Of a stretch of DNA of 64,000 bases, positions 1 through 11,485 are shown one piece after another. Within the stretch, counting starts at the first letter, position 1, and the number at the start of each line of letters is the position of its first letter. The position numbers and the translations under genes were made by a program. The stretch is from contig NC_081409.1 of NCBI RefSeq assembly GCF_030272615.1, positions 872,088,379-872,152,378 on the forward strand. Direction: 5' to 3'. The stretch comes from Cryptomeria japonica (Eukaryota > Streptophyta > Pinopsida > Cupressales > Cupressaceae). The notes below the pieces were generated by a model. It made no database searches. It saw only the letters and a program-made list of their open reading frames with translations, and was not told where the DNA came from.

Positions 1-2
1 AA

Positions 3-982
3 ATGACAGTTACTAAGACACTGAAACAATCTGAGAAACCATTAAAGGTTGAGATGCAAACACAGATAGATCCACCAGAGGAAAATAAAAGAAAAATGGA
101 TACATCTAATGGAAGTAAAGAGGATATAGTTAAGGTGATTGGTCAAACATCTGATGAGATGAAATCTACAGTTGAACCGAGTACATATATAGGTGAATTT
201 AGACCTACTAATATAATAGAGGTACTTTTGGATTCTATTAAGAGGATAAATGATTGCAATACATTGGATTTTAAGGCAATTGACAACACTTTACCTATTC
301 TAAAAATAATTGCACCTACATGTCAGATAGATCACATTAAGGATTCTTTAGGTAAATTGGACACATTGTCCAAATTCATTTTTGATAATGTTATAACTAT
401 AGACAAGGTAAATGAGGATATCATAAATGAGAGAGTTCAAAAAGAGAAGAACACATTCTTTGAAAATACCATAAAGAAATGTATCGATCATGTGGATACA
501 CTTTTACCAGTACTAAATTCTACAATTTTGGAGTATAAGGAGCTATATAGGGAAGCATGTAAACCTCATTGTTTGACTGAGGACATTGATAAGGAGATCA
601 AGAAGACACAAAAGGAAATTGATGACATTGCAGATAATGTTATAGGTTCATCCAGACTTATAGTAGTTTTTGAGCAAGAAATGGTAGTTTTTGAGAAGTT
701 AGAAAACTTAAGAAAGACAAGGCAAGAATAAGGTCTAATGTCTAGGAACTAAAAGATAAACTTGGTCTGAAGCTGGATAATCTGGTTACTTAGAGAGATA
801 AATTATCTAAGGCAACAATACAAGGAGGATGATCACCGGAGCAGAAAATGCACTATCTCACTGGTATGATCCAGCAGATTGAGGCAACTTTAGATGACAG
901 CAACAAATTTATGCAGAGTCTGAATATTATTTTGGCAGACATCTTTCATATTGTAACTAATAGGTTACAAACCTTGAGGTAG
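3..982 (+). pseudogene. Coiled-coil extra ORF upstream of a Copia-type 3' LTR
   Basis: An open frame runs from ATG at 3 to TAA at 729 (242 residues). It is rich in Lys, Glu, Ile and Asp and mostly helical in character, with heptad-like stretches around residues 140-235. Coding sense continues in another frame from about 722 to a TAG at 980, through three stops (two TAG, one TGA) that would be CAG or CGA if unmutated. The original protein was therefore probably about 325 residues, with a frameshift near 720. It lies directly before a polypurine-rich leader and a 3' LTR, on the same strand. The usual end of a Copia polyprotein (RNase H) is not here, so this is either an additional 3' ORF, as some Copia lineages carry, or the cargo of a non-autonomous element. 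No domain was recognised and the left end may lie outside the window. Confidence 0.55.
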
Positions 983-1172
983 CATTTTTGTACTCTTTTG
1001 ATTATTTATGACATCCTTTGTCATTGATGTCAAAGGGGGAGTATTGGAGAGAAAAATGCATGTACAGAGGAGATCACTTGCTCAGGAGAAGCACATATTT
1101 TTGGATTTTAGTTTTTGGATAACAGTTTTGATTTTTCTCATGAGTGTTGCCATCAATGCCAAAGGGGGAGAT
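983..1172 (+). other. 3' untranslated leader with duplicated polypurine tract
   Basis: This noncoding stretch has two copies of a motif in which a TCATTGATGTCAAAGGGGGAG-like phrase ends in a purine run, at about 1021-1042 and 1149-1172. The second copy abuts the LTR start and is the likely plus-strand primer (polypurine tract). Copia-1 has the same arrangement at 15700-15860, so the two elements probably belong to related families. Confidence 0.6.
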
Positions 1173-2014
1173 TGTAGGCATTCTACACTCCTATGAGAAT
1201 AGTTGATGTTGTCATTCATGGCAACCATCTCGCAACCAACTGGAAACTCACTGACAATTGGTTTCTACATGCTCAACATCACAAACTTCATACATTGGTA
1301 GACACCGGTACTGGTAGGCACTTCACCAACATTCAGATTACATCAGCAACAAAACATACTGACACTCCAACCGACATGGGATAAAGTTTTGTTTATATGA
1401 ATTATTTTGTAATGTAATTATCTTTTGTAAGCCGACATGGTATATTGTTAAAGACTCATATATGTATGAGATCTTATAAGATAGAAGATGATGAGAGAGA
1501 GGGAGAGATAAGGAATTGTGATATGTGATGAGACAATTTTGTATAAGGTGATATAGTTGACAATGAAGGTTTTGGTAATAGACTGAGCTTAAATCGGTAT
1601 AGAACCTAGTATTAAAGATGTTATTTTGAGCAATACATTGTATTGGATTCGATAATCCATTTTGTAGTCAATGTGACTCTTTATTGAGCAGTGAGCTCTA
1701 GGCTATTGGTCTCCCTACATGTGCATGCCCCCCATTATAAGTAGTATTTATTCATTGGCCAGTGAGTAAATATTGTGGGTCACAAATCCCACCAAGGTTT
1801 TTCCCACACCAGGTTTCCTCGTTAAATATCTTGTGTTATGGTGTGTTTCTATGTTGTCTATATTATTTTTATTTAGTGCATTAATTCTTATTTACTGGTA
1901 TATTGTTTTGGGATGCAAATTTATTAATAAGTTTAAATATTTTACTAACCGGTTAGACACTGATTCACACCCCCCCGCCTCTCAGTGTCTTTGGGACTAT
2001 CATTGAATCTAACA
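1173..2014 (+). repeat. 3' LTR of a Copia-type retrotransposon
   Basis: The repeat starts TGTAGGCATT immediately after the purine run AAAGGGGGAGAT and ends near TCTAACA. It holds features shared with both complete Copia LTRs in this window: a phrase about a bracketed gap followed by 'cccaccaaggtttttccc', a run of C near the 3' end (about 1971) and a closing AACA. The matching 5' LTR lies outside the window, so the end at 2014 is set by analogy and the target duplication cannot be tested. Confidence 0.7.
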
Positions 2015-2690
2015 TTTCAATAGTCTCACTAGGATCAAAGGTAATGCATATTGCATAGGTCCTTAGGAGGTGCAGGTTTATAATTAAGATTCACCACATT
2101 ATTAGACTCGAGGCCAAGGTCATTAGAAGAAAATTCATGATTCTAGACTCAATTAGAGAATAGGATTAGACTCAATTAGATCAATGGCTTAGGGTGGATA
2201 TTTCATAGAGGCTATAAACTTTGTTGTAAATACAATCATACAATTTATTTATAGTCTTTATTTGTTTATTAAATTAATTTAAACTAAATTATATTAAAAT
2301 TTAAATCTAAATTTATGTTGAAATTATATATATATTTTTAGTCTTTATTTATTTATTAAATTAAATTAAATTAAATTAAAATTTATATTACACTAAATTT
2401 ATGTTGAACTTTTATATATATTTTTAAACTATTTTTAAAAATTATATATAGTAAAAAAATTTTTAAAGAATTTTGTTAAACTTTAAATTAATATTTTAGA
2501 TTTAATAGTGAATGTTTTCTTTTTTATATTAAACTTTTACCTTTCAAATTGTATATCAAAATTTATATTTATATTTAGTTTTTTTTTTAATTCTAGAATC
2601 CAAGTTTCATGTTGTATACTATTTTTGTATTTCATATTTTTACAAATAATATTAACACTGTATTTAATAGTTATCTCAAACTATTTGACA
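2015..2690. other. AT-rich spacer, no gene seen
   Basis: Very AT-rich DNA with runs of ATTAAATTAAATTAAATT and TATATATTTTT. A fragment of the downstream 260-bp repeat (the phrase 'gatcaatggcttagggtgga') occurs at about 2181, which suggests the tandem array once extended further left. The short open frame at 2508-2729 is a by-product of base composition. Confidence 0.6.
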
Positions 2691-2699
2691 TCTTTAAAT

Positions 2700-3380
2700 G
2701 TCTCTTATTATGGGACCCATGACAACTGACACCATCGTCCGTTGGATGAGCACAGATCAATGGCTTAGGGTGGATTTCAGCCCGAATGTGGGAAGTGAAC
2801 ACATTTGTGAGAACTTCACCCAAAATTGAACATTTTACATTAAATAAAATATAATTAAGTCTATAAAGCTCTATTTTGGGCTAAAATTGATGGATTAAAA
2901 AGACTTTAAAAATGGTCCAGAAAAGTGACTCGAGTGTAGTGACGTGCTCAAAAAATGGCAAAAGTCATGGGACCCACGACAACTGACAACAAATACCATC
3001 ATCTATTGGATGAGAATAGATCAATGACTTAGGATGGATTTCAGCCCGAATATGGGAAGTGAACACATTTGTGAGAACTTCACCCAAAATTGAACATTTT
3101 ACATTTAATTAAATATAATTAAGTCGATAAAGCTCTATTTGGGGCAGAAGTTGAAGGATTAAAAATACTTTTAAAAAAGTCTAGAAAAGTGACTCGAGTG
3201 TGGTGAGGTGCTCAAAAAATGGCAAAAGTCATGGGACCCACAAAAAAAGACAACATATATCATTGTCTATTGGATGAGCACAGATCAACGACTTAGGAAG
3301 GATTTCGGCCCGAATGTGGGAAGTGAACATATTTATGAGAACTTCGCTTGGAATTGAATGTTTTACATTTAATGTCCTCA
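2700..3380. repeat. Tandem repeat, ~260-bp unit, about 2.7 copies
   Basis: The anchor GGGACCC followed by CAC or CAT occurs at 2712, 2969 and 3233, giving periods of 257 and 264 bases. Each unit carries the phrases 'ggatttcagcccgaat', 'gtgggaagtgaacacattt' and 'aaaagtgactcgagtgt'. The third copy degrades after about 3370. No coding capacity was seen. Confidence 0.8.
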
Positions 3381-3778
3381 GAATTTAGACTGAAGTAATG
3401 AATTTTTTGTCCTTCAACGACAAATAGATATTAATAATAATAAATAAAATTAGAACATGATTCTAGGTATTTTGCCCTTTAGGTATTACTTTTCTATTTT
3501 TCAGAGTTTTCAAAATAAGTGACTCATAAATCATAATCGTATTTAATTTCATGGAAAAACTAGTAAACCGAGGGAGATTTAGAAATTGCTACTAGATTAA
3601 GGAATTCAAGTTGCAATAGAGATTGTCTACACCAATCTAGTGAAATGGAAATTTTGGGTAAAATCTAGAACACCTACCTCCTGCCTTTTTAAATTTTTTT
3701 AATCTCGTGGTTCAATTTGAGGGTTAGCATTTTCAAGTTTGTATCTAGCATTATTTTGAATTATTAACAATAACAACA

Positions 3779-6700
3779 ATGGGGAAAATGAGAAGCAGTA
3801 GTTCAACAGGAAGCCAAGTGAAAAAAAATGTACCTAACTGATCTAGTTAAAACACCAAGTTTCACTGATGAATACCATGATATTTATGACCCTGCTATCC
3901 ATGGTGAAAATTGTATCATAGATATTAGATATGCATTGTCTAGTAAGGTGATAGATCCAACTAGGGAAAAATTAACTGTTTTCAACACAATGTTAAAACA
4001 AAGAACAAATAAAATTGCATCGTGGCATGCTGGATTGGGAAGCATGGTGTTACCTGAAGTATTCCCTTGCCCAAATTTTGTCATGGTTTGTGCTGAAAAT
4101 TATGATGAAGACAAAATAGCAATTGTCAATAAAAATACAAAAGAGGAAATTCTATCCATAAACATGGGAGAATTTGCTCATTTTTTGAACCTAGGGTTTG
4201 AAGCACAAAACTGAAACATCCAAATTGACCTAGGAAAGTTAGCAAGGAATTATGAGAATCTCAATCCAACTCATAGAGATTCATTTATCAAAGCTCTAAT
4301 AAAGTGTGGTACTCTATTGGATCAGATTCATAAGCCTCCTTATGATTCTAACATTTTTGTTCCATGGGTTGGGGATACTATTTCCTTGCTGACATTTTTC
4401 TTGGGATTGGAAAATGATAGGGAAGTGGGTGTAATCCTTCTTGAAATGATTTATAATATCCATTGTGTAGCTCAGCCAGTAAGATATGATTTTGTTGAGA
4501 ACGTAGTTCAATCCATGCAAAAACAATTACTAATGATCAAAAAAGGTTCCTATAAGACATTTAGGTTCTCATCCTACTTGTGCTATCTCCTTCTATCCAA
4601 GTATCATGCAATATTCGAGACCAACAATCTTCAAATTGTGAACTATAAGATTGATGAGAAGACTCAGAACAAAACATAGTGTCCAATATATGAATGGACA
4701 CCAAAGATAAGGATGCATGATAACAGAAAGAACTACAACCATTTTGTAGACTTCTTTTTGGCACCAATGTATAATAAAATTACAAGCACTCCAATGCCTA
4801 GATTGATTGTGTCTTGTAGAGATTGCATTCAACTCGAAAGTCACATACAATTGGCTGACTAGTTCTTCATGGAAGAATACACTATGTTAAGGTTTTAGGG
4901 ATCAACAGTAAAACCATACAGGCTTACAATACATGTGACAGAGAGGGTATTTGCATTAGAATATGTACGATAGTTGGAGAGAACAGATAGGCACTTACAT
5001 GGTCAGCAAAAGAAGTTCATATTTCCTTCCTTTCCTTTAGGGTTCACATTTGAGAGAAAAGCATTCAAAGTGGTACATGATTTTTTGACAATTTTTAGCC
5101 TTGTTGATGAGGGTCTCTGGTAGCATGATCCAACCGGTGTAGTTCAAGCAAGGCTTAAGAAAAATTGAAACTCTTCAGCATTATGTCAACATGAAAGTAA
5201 ACCATTGCTAGAAAAGCTTAGAAACATGGACTCCTAGGATGAGGTAAAAAAAGATAAAAAAAGAGATGGAGAAAATTGCCGGTAACAATAACATTTCAAC
5301 AGAAGAAATGTCATCACAAATTATGGCATTGCACACATAGAGGACAACAAAGGAGGGTCAGGGCATCCAAAATAAGAGGTCCTACAATTTCTACCAAAAA
5401 TCTGCTAATCCATCTAACAAATCTATTCCCAAATCAATTCTGCAAGAATGTAAAGAAATTTATTGGACTCAAACCAAAATAAATGATTTTTGGACTATGA
5501 GGAAGAATCTCGATGAACCAAAGACTAGTGCAGAATTTGAGTCCATCGACAAGGATGAAGAGTTTAGCAAATTGTGGAATATGGAGCATCCCACAACAAC
5601 ATACGACAAGAGTGAAGATGATGATGAGTATGAGGTTGAGCCCACTCCTACAACTAGTACAGTCCCTAAAATATTAGGTGGAGTCAATGAGTCCATAAAA
5701 GAAAAATATAGAAAAGGGCAAAACATTATGGAAAAAATGGGTTTTGAAGGTGGTGGTCTTGGTCCCAGAGGAGAAGGCATTTGGTATCCACTTGAGGTAC
5801 AACTTCCATCAAATTCAAAATCAAAAGCTCATGTTAAACTAGTCATTAAACTTGATTCTTCAAATTCATCATGAAAAAGGTACTACTCATTACCCTCAAG
5901 GTCCACCTGCATTTGTTTCAGGTTCAAATCCACAACCACTGCCACATCATGGTATTCCCAATGGTGGTGAATCAAGTGCCACTATCACTAGTGGGGAATT
6001 TGGGGATAGTATTCCTATTAGTGTTTAGTCAAGTGTTGTGATTGGTGGGGTTGGCATGGGCACTACTACTGATACTAGTTGTCTTGGTGTTGGGCAAGGG
6101 CAACAACAAAATATCTCTTGCAAGAGGCCACTAGTGGTAGATACTCATACTATTCAGAATCCTATCTCAAGTGCCACTGACACTACAAATCAATCATTTG
6201 CAGCTTTAGATCACACACCTCAAAATATTATAAAAACTACACATGAAAGTGATAGTGGGATAGGATCAGGAATGGTTGTTGGTAATCCTAGTAATGCATT
6301 AGTTAAAACCACAGGCATAAGTGGAACTAGAGCCTCTGCTATTCCTATTTCACCTTTCAAACATTCAGTTTCTTCAGCAAGCCCAAATTTTCAATTTCAT
6401 GATTACTACAAAAAAATTGAACACACAACAAATGCAAATAAAGAAAAAAAGAGAGCATTTCATAGGGTTGCCTTGACTGAAGTTTTAGACCAACAACTTG
6501 CAAGGAATATGGTATTTCCAACATATGACCCACACAGATATGATGGATTTCATGGTTGTTATGCCCCCATCTAAAGATAAAAATCCACCACATAGTCAGA
6601 TAGATCCCTCTGAATTTAAAGTTAGCACCCTCCAAATGGATTTTTCCAAAGTACATAATGTGGACAAAATTAGTGTGTCAAAAAGGACTAATGAAGTGGT

Positions 6701-7735
6701 CTACACTTCACTGTTAAAGGTGGAGAGAGAAAAAAATAGAATGGAGAAACAAATAGAAAAGTAATAGGTAGACCTAGCAAACAAAAAATCAAAGAGAAAA
6801 GCAATAGATAACAAGTGCAATGATTTATAGAAAAGTATAAAAAAATTAGGCTCTACAATAGAAATTGCAGAGAAGGAAAAGATGGATGCAGAATTGAAGG
6901 ACCCGAGAGAAAAACTGGCCAAAATCAGTAAAAAAATTGATGAGGAAAGAGCTAGTTTTCAAAAATTATACAAAATTTATGAGTCTATTGCTGCCAAAAT
7001 AAGAAAAATACAAGACCTATTGGATCATGAGAAGGAAAAAGAAAAACATTTGGAAGAGGAACTACAGGAAGAACGAAAAAAATGTGCACAAATGAAAATG
7101 ATAAAATTAAAACTTTGGAGGATAGATTGAAAGATAATATGAAAAATACAACGAAGTATATACAAGAAAACATTTGGTGGCAAATAATGCAGAGGAGTGA
7201 CAAGTTGTGTGAATGGTTTGAATTGAATGAAAATATGAGATTAATTTATATAATAATCAAAGGGCACATTGAGAAGAGCATACATGTTTATTCAAAAGAG
7301 GATATGGCAAAATAGATTCTGCAAGTAGTCTACAGTACCAGTGACAACTACTTGGCATCCAAGGGAATTAAGAGCCACATTGATGCCATAGTTAAGACAT
7401 TGTCTATCCTTCAAAAATTCCAGAAACTAAGAGAAACATCAAAAGTTATGGATAAATGTGGCAAAAAGATATTGAGGCTAAAAGAAAAGACAATTGCTTT
7501 GAGTAAACATGGTTTGTCTAAGACCGTTGACCCGTCAAATAAATTCATTGGAAAAGAAGCTTACAAAAAAAACATGGAGATAAAAATGAAGTCTGATTTA
7601 GACTTGCTTCCTAAGAACAAAACTCCCCAATCCTTTCTGGAATTCATCCAACCATTTACAACTTTGACTGCAGTATTGGGTGAAACAGTGATGTCAAGTC
7701 ACTCTTGTAAATATGGATTGTTGACGAAGTTGTAG
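3779..7735 (+). pseudogene. Decayed unrecognised gene with G-patch and coiled coil
   Basis: A chain of coding-like segments lies on one strand. It begins with ATG at 3779 (MGKMRSSSSTGSQVK), shifts frame in an A8 tract near 3823, and continues to 4214, 4317-4679 (same frame after one TGA) and about 5180. A G-patch-like segment follows at 5497-5874, then a Thr/Ser-rich segment at 6038-6574 and Lys/Glu coiled-coil segments at 6498-7130 and 7082-7735. At least four frameshifts and about ten stops interrupt it. The N-terminal ~400 residues look like a folded domain (hydrophobic and aromatic residues evenly spread) that I do not recognise. There is no RT, integrase or transposase motif. It could be the cargo ORF of a large transposable element or a dead host gene. 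Introns rather than frameshifts could explain some breaks, but I did not find convincing splice sites at each. Confidence 0.45.
5689..5820 (+). other. G-patch-like domain inside the decayed gene
   Basis: The residues KYRKGQNIMEKMGFEGGGLG, followed by a short linker and GIWYPLEVQ, fit the G-patch pattern: a hydrophobic helix, a Met-Gly-aromatic step, a Gly-rich GLG core and a closing Gly-Ile. G-patch domains bind RNA or activate DEAH helicases, and also occur near protease in some retroelements. Two more G-patch-like segments in this window lie inside gypsy-type elements (near 21900 minus and 34100 plus). Confidence 0.55.
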
Positions 7736-8790
7736 TTGAATTTCCATAGTTTACAGAATATTGACCTTCCATCAAACGAAGACTGGAGCACCCTACAAAA
7801 ACTGGCACATAAATCTGAAGAATCATAGAATGTATTGCACAATTTTCTTCTTTTACTCTTAATTTCAAGGTTTTATGTTTTTTCTATTTAGAATTTGGCA
7901 TCGCTTGAAATAACTCTATTTTATGAATAGGAAAAAACCAGTACTCGCTATTGCTAAATTGCTAATCCATCCTATGAATCTATGATGCACAATGCAAAAC
8001 TTCAGCCTGTAAATTTGTATTCTCAAATTCTCTCAAGTCTTAACATTTATGCATTTCTTTATTTCTGATTACTAGGTTTTGGGCACTTCTATTATCTATA
8101 TTAAATTTGTCATGGCTTGAATTAATATTTAATTTTGAACTCTATTTTTTGAACAGGAGACATCAGACATGTAGCAATTGTTAAATTGCTAATCCGACCT
8201 GTGATGGCCATGTAAATATGTGTTGAGTTAATGATTTTGATGTTGAGTCTTCACATGTTGAAATTTGACCTGAAGCTGTTGTTGCTCCCTTGTTTCTATA
8301 AAAGGGAATTCAAGGTCATTTGCAAAGGGTTCTAAAACTTTGTATTGACTTTTTCATGGAGAATCACACAGAGCGGTGTATTAAATGAATTGTATCATAT
8401 GGCTATATTTTGAAAGAATTAATGAAAATCTAAGTTCTCAAACATGTCTAAATAAACATCTCTATATCAATAAACACATTATGGTCTTTTATTATGCTAT
8501 TTTAAATCTAGGATTAGAAAGTTGAAAAATACAATTACAAATCAATATTAAATTCTAATTGCAAAAAGTTAACAAACTCATAAAATATCATCAAGTCATC
8601 AACCATAATAATATGCTTTTGTAATATGAATGATGAGATACAGTAATAAGATTAATAAATACCAATCTCTTACAATTGCCATTCATCCTCATCAAATTTA
8701 GAGCTTTCTTGATTCTTGTCTGTGTTTTCTTCACTTTGAGTCTGCATACCTTCATTGAGCTACATCTCAATGCTACTAGTAGGTCCAGTA
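7736..8790. other. Noncoding spacer with a diverged internal duplication
   Basis: A segment at about 7888-7975 is repeated in diverged form at about 8098-8205; both contain TTGCTAAATTGCTAATCC or a close variant. A TATA-like TATAAAAG sits at 8297-8304, followed by AT-rich sequence that could be a transcript leader, but no ORF follows on the plus strand. From about 8591 the minus strand holds the 3' flank of the hAT-like gene. No other gene was seen. Confidence 0.4.
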
Positions 8791-8792
8791 CA

Positions 8793-9905
8793 TTAGTCAA
8801 TAGTCCCATTGGCACTTTTCTTTGAAGTGTTTCCCAAACCTCTTCTTTCACATTTGGACCTCCAGATTTGCAATTCCCTATCATATGGAAAAGTGTGGAC
8901 ATCATACCTAGATATATAGAGCCTCAAGCAATTTTCCAATTTTTTGTCTAGTTTGTTTCTTAGCTTTGATTTTAGGAACCCCAAAGAACTGAAAAACTCT
9001 CATCTTCCACCAAACCCAATATCATGGTAGAAATAAATCAATAAGATTCAAATATTATGGAATTGAATCACACAATGATGCATTCTCAACTATATATTTC
9101 CAAAGCCTTGTTACTGATCCCTCTTTGTAGGGGTTCTCCCTTGTGCCATATTGCTCTCTCATAGTGTATGCAAAATGAGATGATTACTATCGAAGATAAG
9201 TTTCATCTAATATTCCATTTATAATTACTCCATTGAATTCTCGGGATATGAAAAATTGTTTAATCAAAGTTAGTAGCTTACTTTGAAAATCAGCTCCATT
9301 GTTGAGGCTAAAATATTGAGGAAAGACAATAGACATGGCTTCAAGTAGGTTGTCAGGAGGGAATTTGCTTCTAATTTGTGAGGAAATATCATAGGCAATT
9401 TTCTTCATAGAAGTAGTTACAGTCTCAACAATCTTGTCAAAATCTTCCCTTGTAACTCTTACTAGTTGCTTCCTGGGGCGTTTTCCTAGTTCCTTAGGGT
9501 TGACCATGGCATAGAAGTGCATTGGTATCTCAACTCCCCATACATTGGCACATACATCCCCATTTGCATCGATTTGTAAAAATTTATTAGGATTGTTCAA
9601 ATCTGTGAGTGTCTGCCACTTAACAAATTCTTCATTAGATAGTGTTGGTTGATTTGGATAGAGATTGTCGAAGGTCATCCATGTCATCTTACGTAGCATA
9701 GCATATTTTTCAATATACAAAGCTTGTTTTTGGGTAGCCTTCATAATATTCCTCATTTCCTTTAGCATGGGAAAAAGAGCTACTAAAGTTAAGAGTGTCT
9801 CTAGATTACTTAACCTCCAAAGAAGGTCAGGAAATTTTGGTTGCTCTGATTCGTCATGAGTTATGTGAAATAGTCCAATCAAGGATGGATATTCTAAAAA
9901 AACTC
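8793..9905 (-). pseudogene. hAT-like (ZNF862-type) transposase, C-terminal half
   Basis: This is the downstream half of a minus-strand hAT-superfamily protein that is split by Copia-1. The first open part (9882 down to 9187, 231 residues) contains the helical segment LSNLETLLTLVALFPMLKEM, typical of plant ZNF862-like hAT proteins. After a stop at 9186 and a frameshift near 8985, a segment at 8984-8793 carries LKSKLRNKLDKKLENCLRL and YDVHTFPYDRELQIW, which matches the C-terminal hAT dimerisation region of the family. The coding frame joins directly to 17372 when the Copia insert and one target-site copy are removed, with a single TGA at the junction where CGA would fit. In hAT proteins the catalytic triad is Asp/Asp/Glu; I could not place the final Glu with certainty. 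Confidence 0.75.
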
Positions 9906-9910
9906 AATAC

Positions 9911-11416
9911 TATTGGCATATGTGTAGAGTATGTTGACATGATGATATTGTATGTTGTCATTGATGTCAATATGCATAAGGGTGAACTGGTATATTGAAG
10001 CTAAGTAACTAGCAAAGTGAACCGGTATGATGTTATGAACTGGTATATGTGAAATAGTGAAGTGGTACGTTTGTCTAAGTGAACCAGTATGTTGGAATGT
10101 AAACCAGTATATGGAATGTTTTCTATCAAGGTTTAATATGGTATGACTAGTGATTGGTAGTTTCAACTTCAAGGTTTCCGGTTGAATTGTTCCAAGCTTG
10201 TGTGATTCAACTAATGACATTGTGTGATGAGTTAGCATTGTAATGGAGATCAGATCATGTTGCCACATCAACCTTGTGCATGTGAAGGATCTTGCATGAA
10301 GGAGATTGATCCTATCTACCTCGTGAATGTGCAAAGTCTCTGCAAATGATGGAGAACGCATGATGGGTTATCGCCTCCAAGAAGCGATGAAGAATGAACG
10401 AAGGAAAATGTCTTGAGATCTATTTAAGACTATTGTATTCAAAGCAAAGTGTTCAATGGTCAAGATTGAACCAACTAAATTACTCAACCTAAATTTTTAG
10501 GGTTTAGGGTTTATGCTACTAACCTATTTGTTTCCTATAAGGTCGATGTTGTGTTTCATGTTGAGGTTGTTGACAAATGTTGTGTGTGTATCTAAGTATA
10601 GAGATACATGATTCTTGCTAGACCAAATAAGAGAATTGATACCTATAGAGTGTGTGTGCAGAAGGAAGGAACTAAAGTAGATCTACATTGGCATTGAGAT
10701 CTATTACTAGATCATTGTAATACCTATTGATCTCTAACCACTTCAATAGTTGGAAAATCCCTTAACAGGGTAGCTTTAACTAGCTTGCTGTAAATCCTTT
10801 AATAGGGTGACTCAAAACCATTGAGTTCATAAAATCTTCTAACAAGGTAACCTTTAATAGGGTTTAACCCTTAACCAAGTATTCTAGCCATCCCTTAACC
10901 AGGTGATCCCTAGCAGGATTGGTTCCTAAAAGAACCTGTTGTAATAGTATTTAATCGGACTAGGCTCGTAATAGAGCGGACTTCTAAAGAGTTCAAGAAC
11001 AACTTGTGGGTATTCATCCCCACTGTGGTTTGTCCCAGTTGGGTTTCCACATGAAAATATGTGTGTCATGTGTGATACCTTTTTCATGCGATGCTTTGTT
11101 ATTTTCTATTAAGTGGTGAATCATGTTGAACTAGCAAGTTATTATACTTCTGAAGGTAAAATATTTGTTTATGCATAAGGGTAAAGTGGAAATGAGGTAT
11201 TAGGTTGTGTGGAAAGCAAAGTGTTACTAGTTTATATCTTTTACAGTCTCATTGTGTTTAACCGGTAGTTATCTGGTTTAGACCGGTGTTAGTGTTTGTC
11301 AGTCAAGTGCACTGTTTGTGGTCAAATCGGTTCTAGAAATGTTTTGTGCCTATACTGATTCACCCCCCCCTCTTAGTACCGGTTTGGTACTCACTATTCA
11401 TCATTGAGTTATCAAT
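9911..11416 (+). repeat. Copia-1 5' LTR
   Basis: Bounded by the AATAC target duplication on the left and by the primer-binding site on the right; it ends TTATCA. It contains a telomere-like double TTTAGGG at 10494-10513, a degenerate array of CTTAACAGGGT-like units at about 10755-10985, and a C-run at about 11363. Repeated 'accggtatgttg' or 'aactggtatgtt' phrases occupy the first 200 bases. Confidence 0.95.
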
Positions 11417-11418
11417 TG

Positions 11419-11430
11419 GTATCAGAGCAT
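11419..11430 (+). promoter_or_regulatory. Copia-1 primer-binding site (tRNA-iMet type)
   Basis: TGGTATCAGAGC begins two bases after the 5' LTR. It is the standard complement of the 3' end of initiator methionine tRNA, used by most plant Copia elements to prime minus-strand DNA synthesis. Confidence 0.9.
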
Positions 11431-11485
11431 CCTCCAGGTCCTTTGTGTTGTAAGCTTAACCGCTTCAGGTAAAGATCCTACTCTA

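Noticed and set aside
9894-10361. Minus-strand 155-residue open frame, with a similar one at 15841-16218
   Set aside because: Both lie within the Copia-1 LTRs at the same position and follow LTR composition; no domain or independent support.
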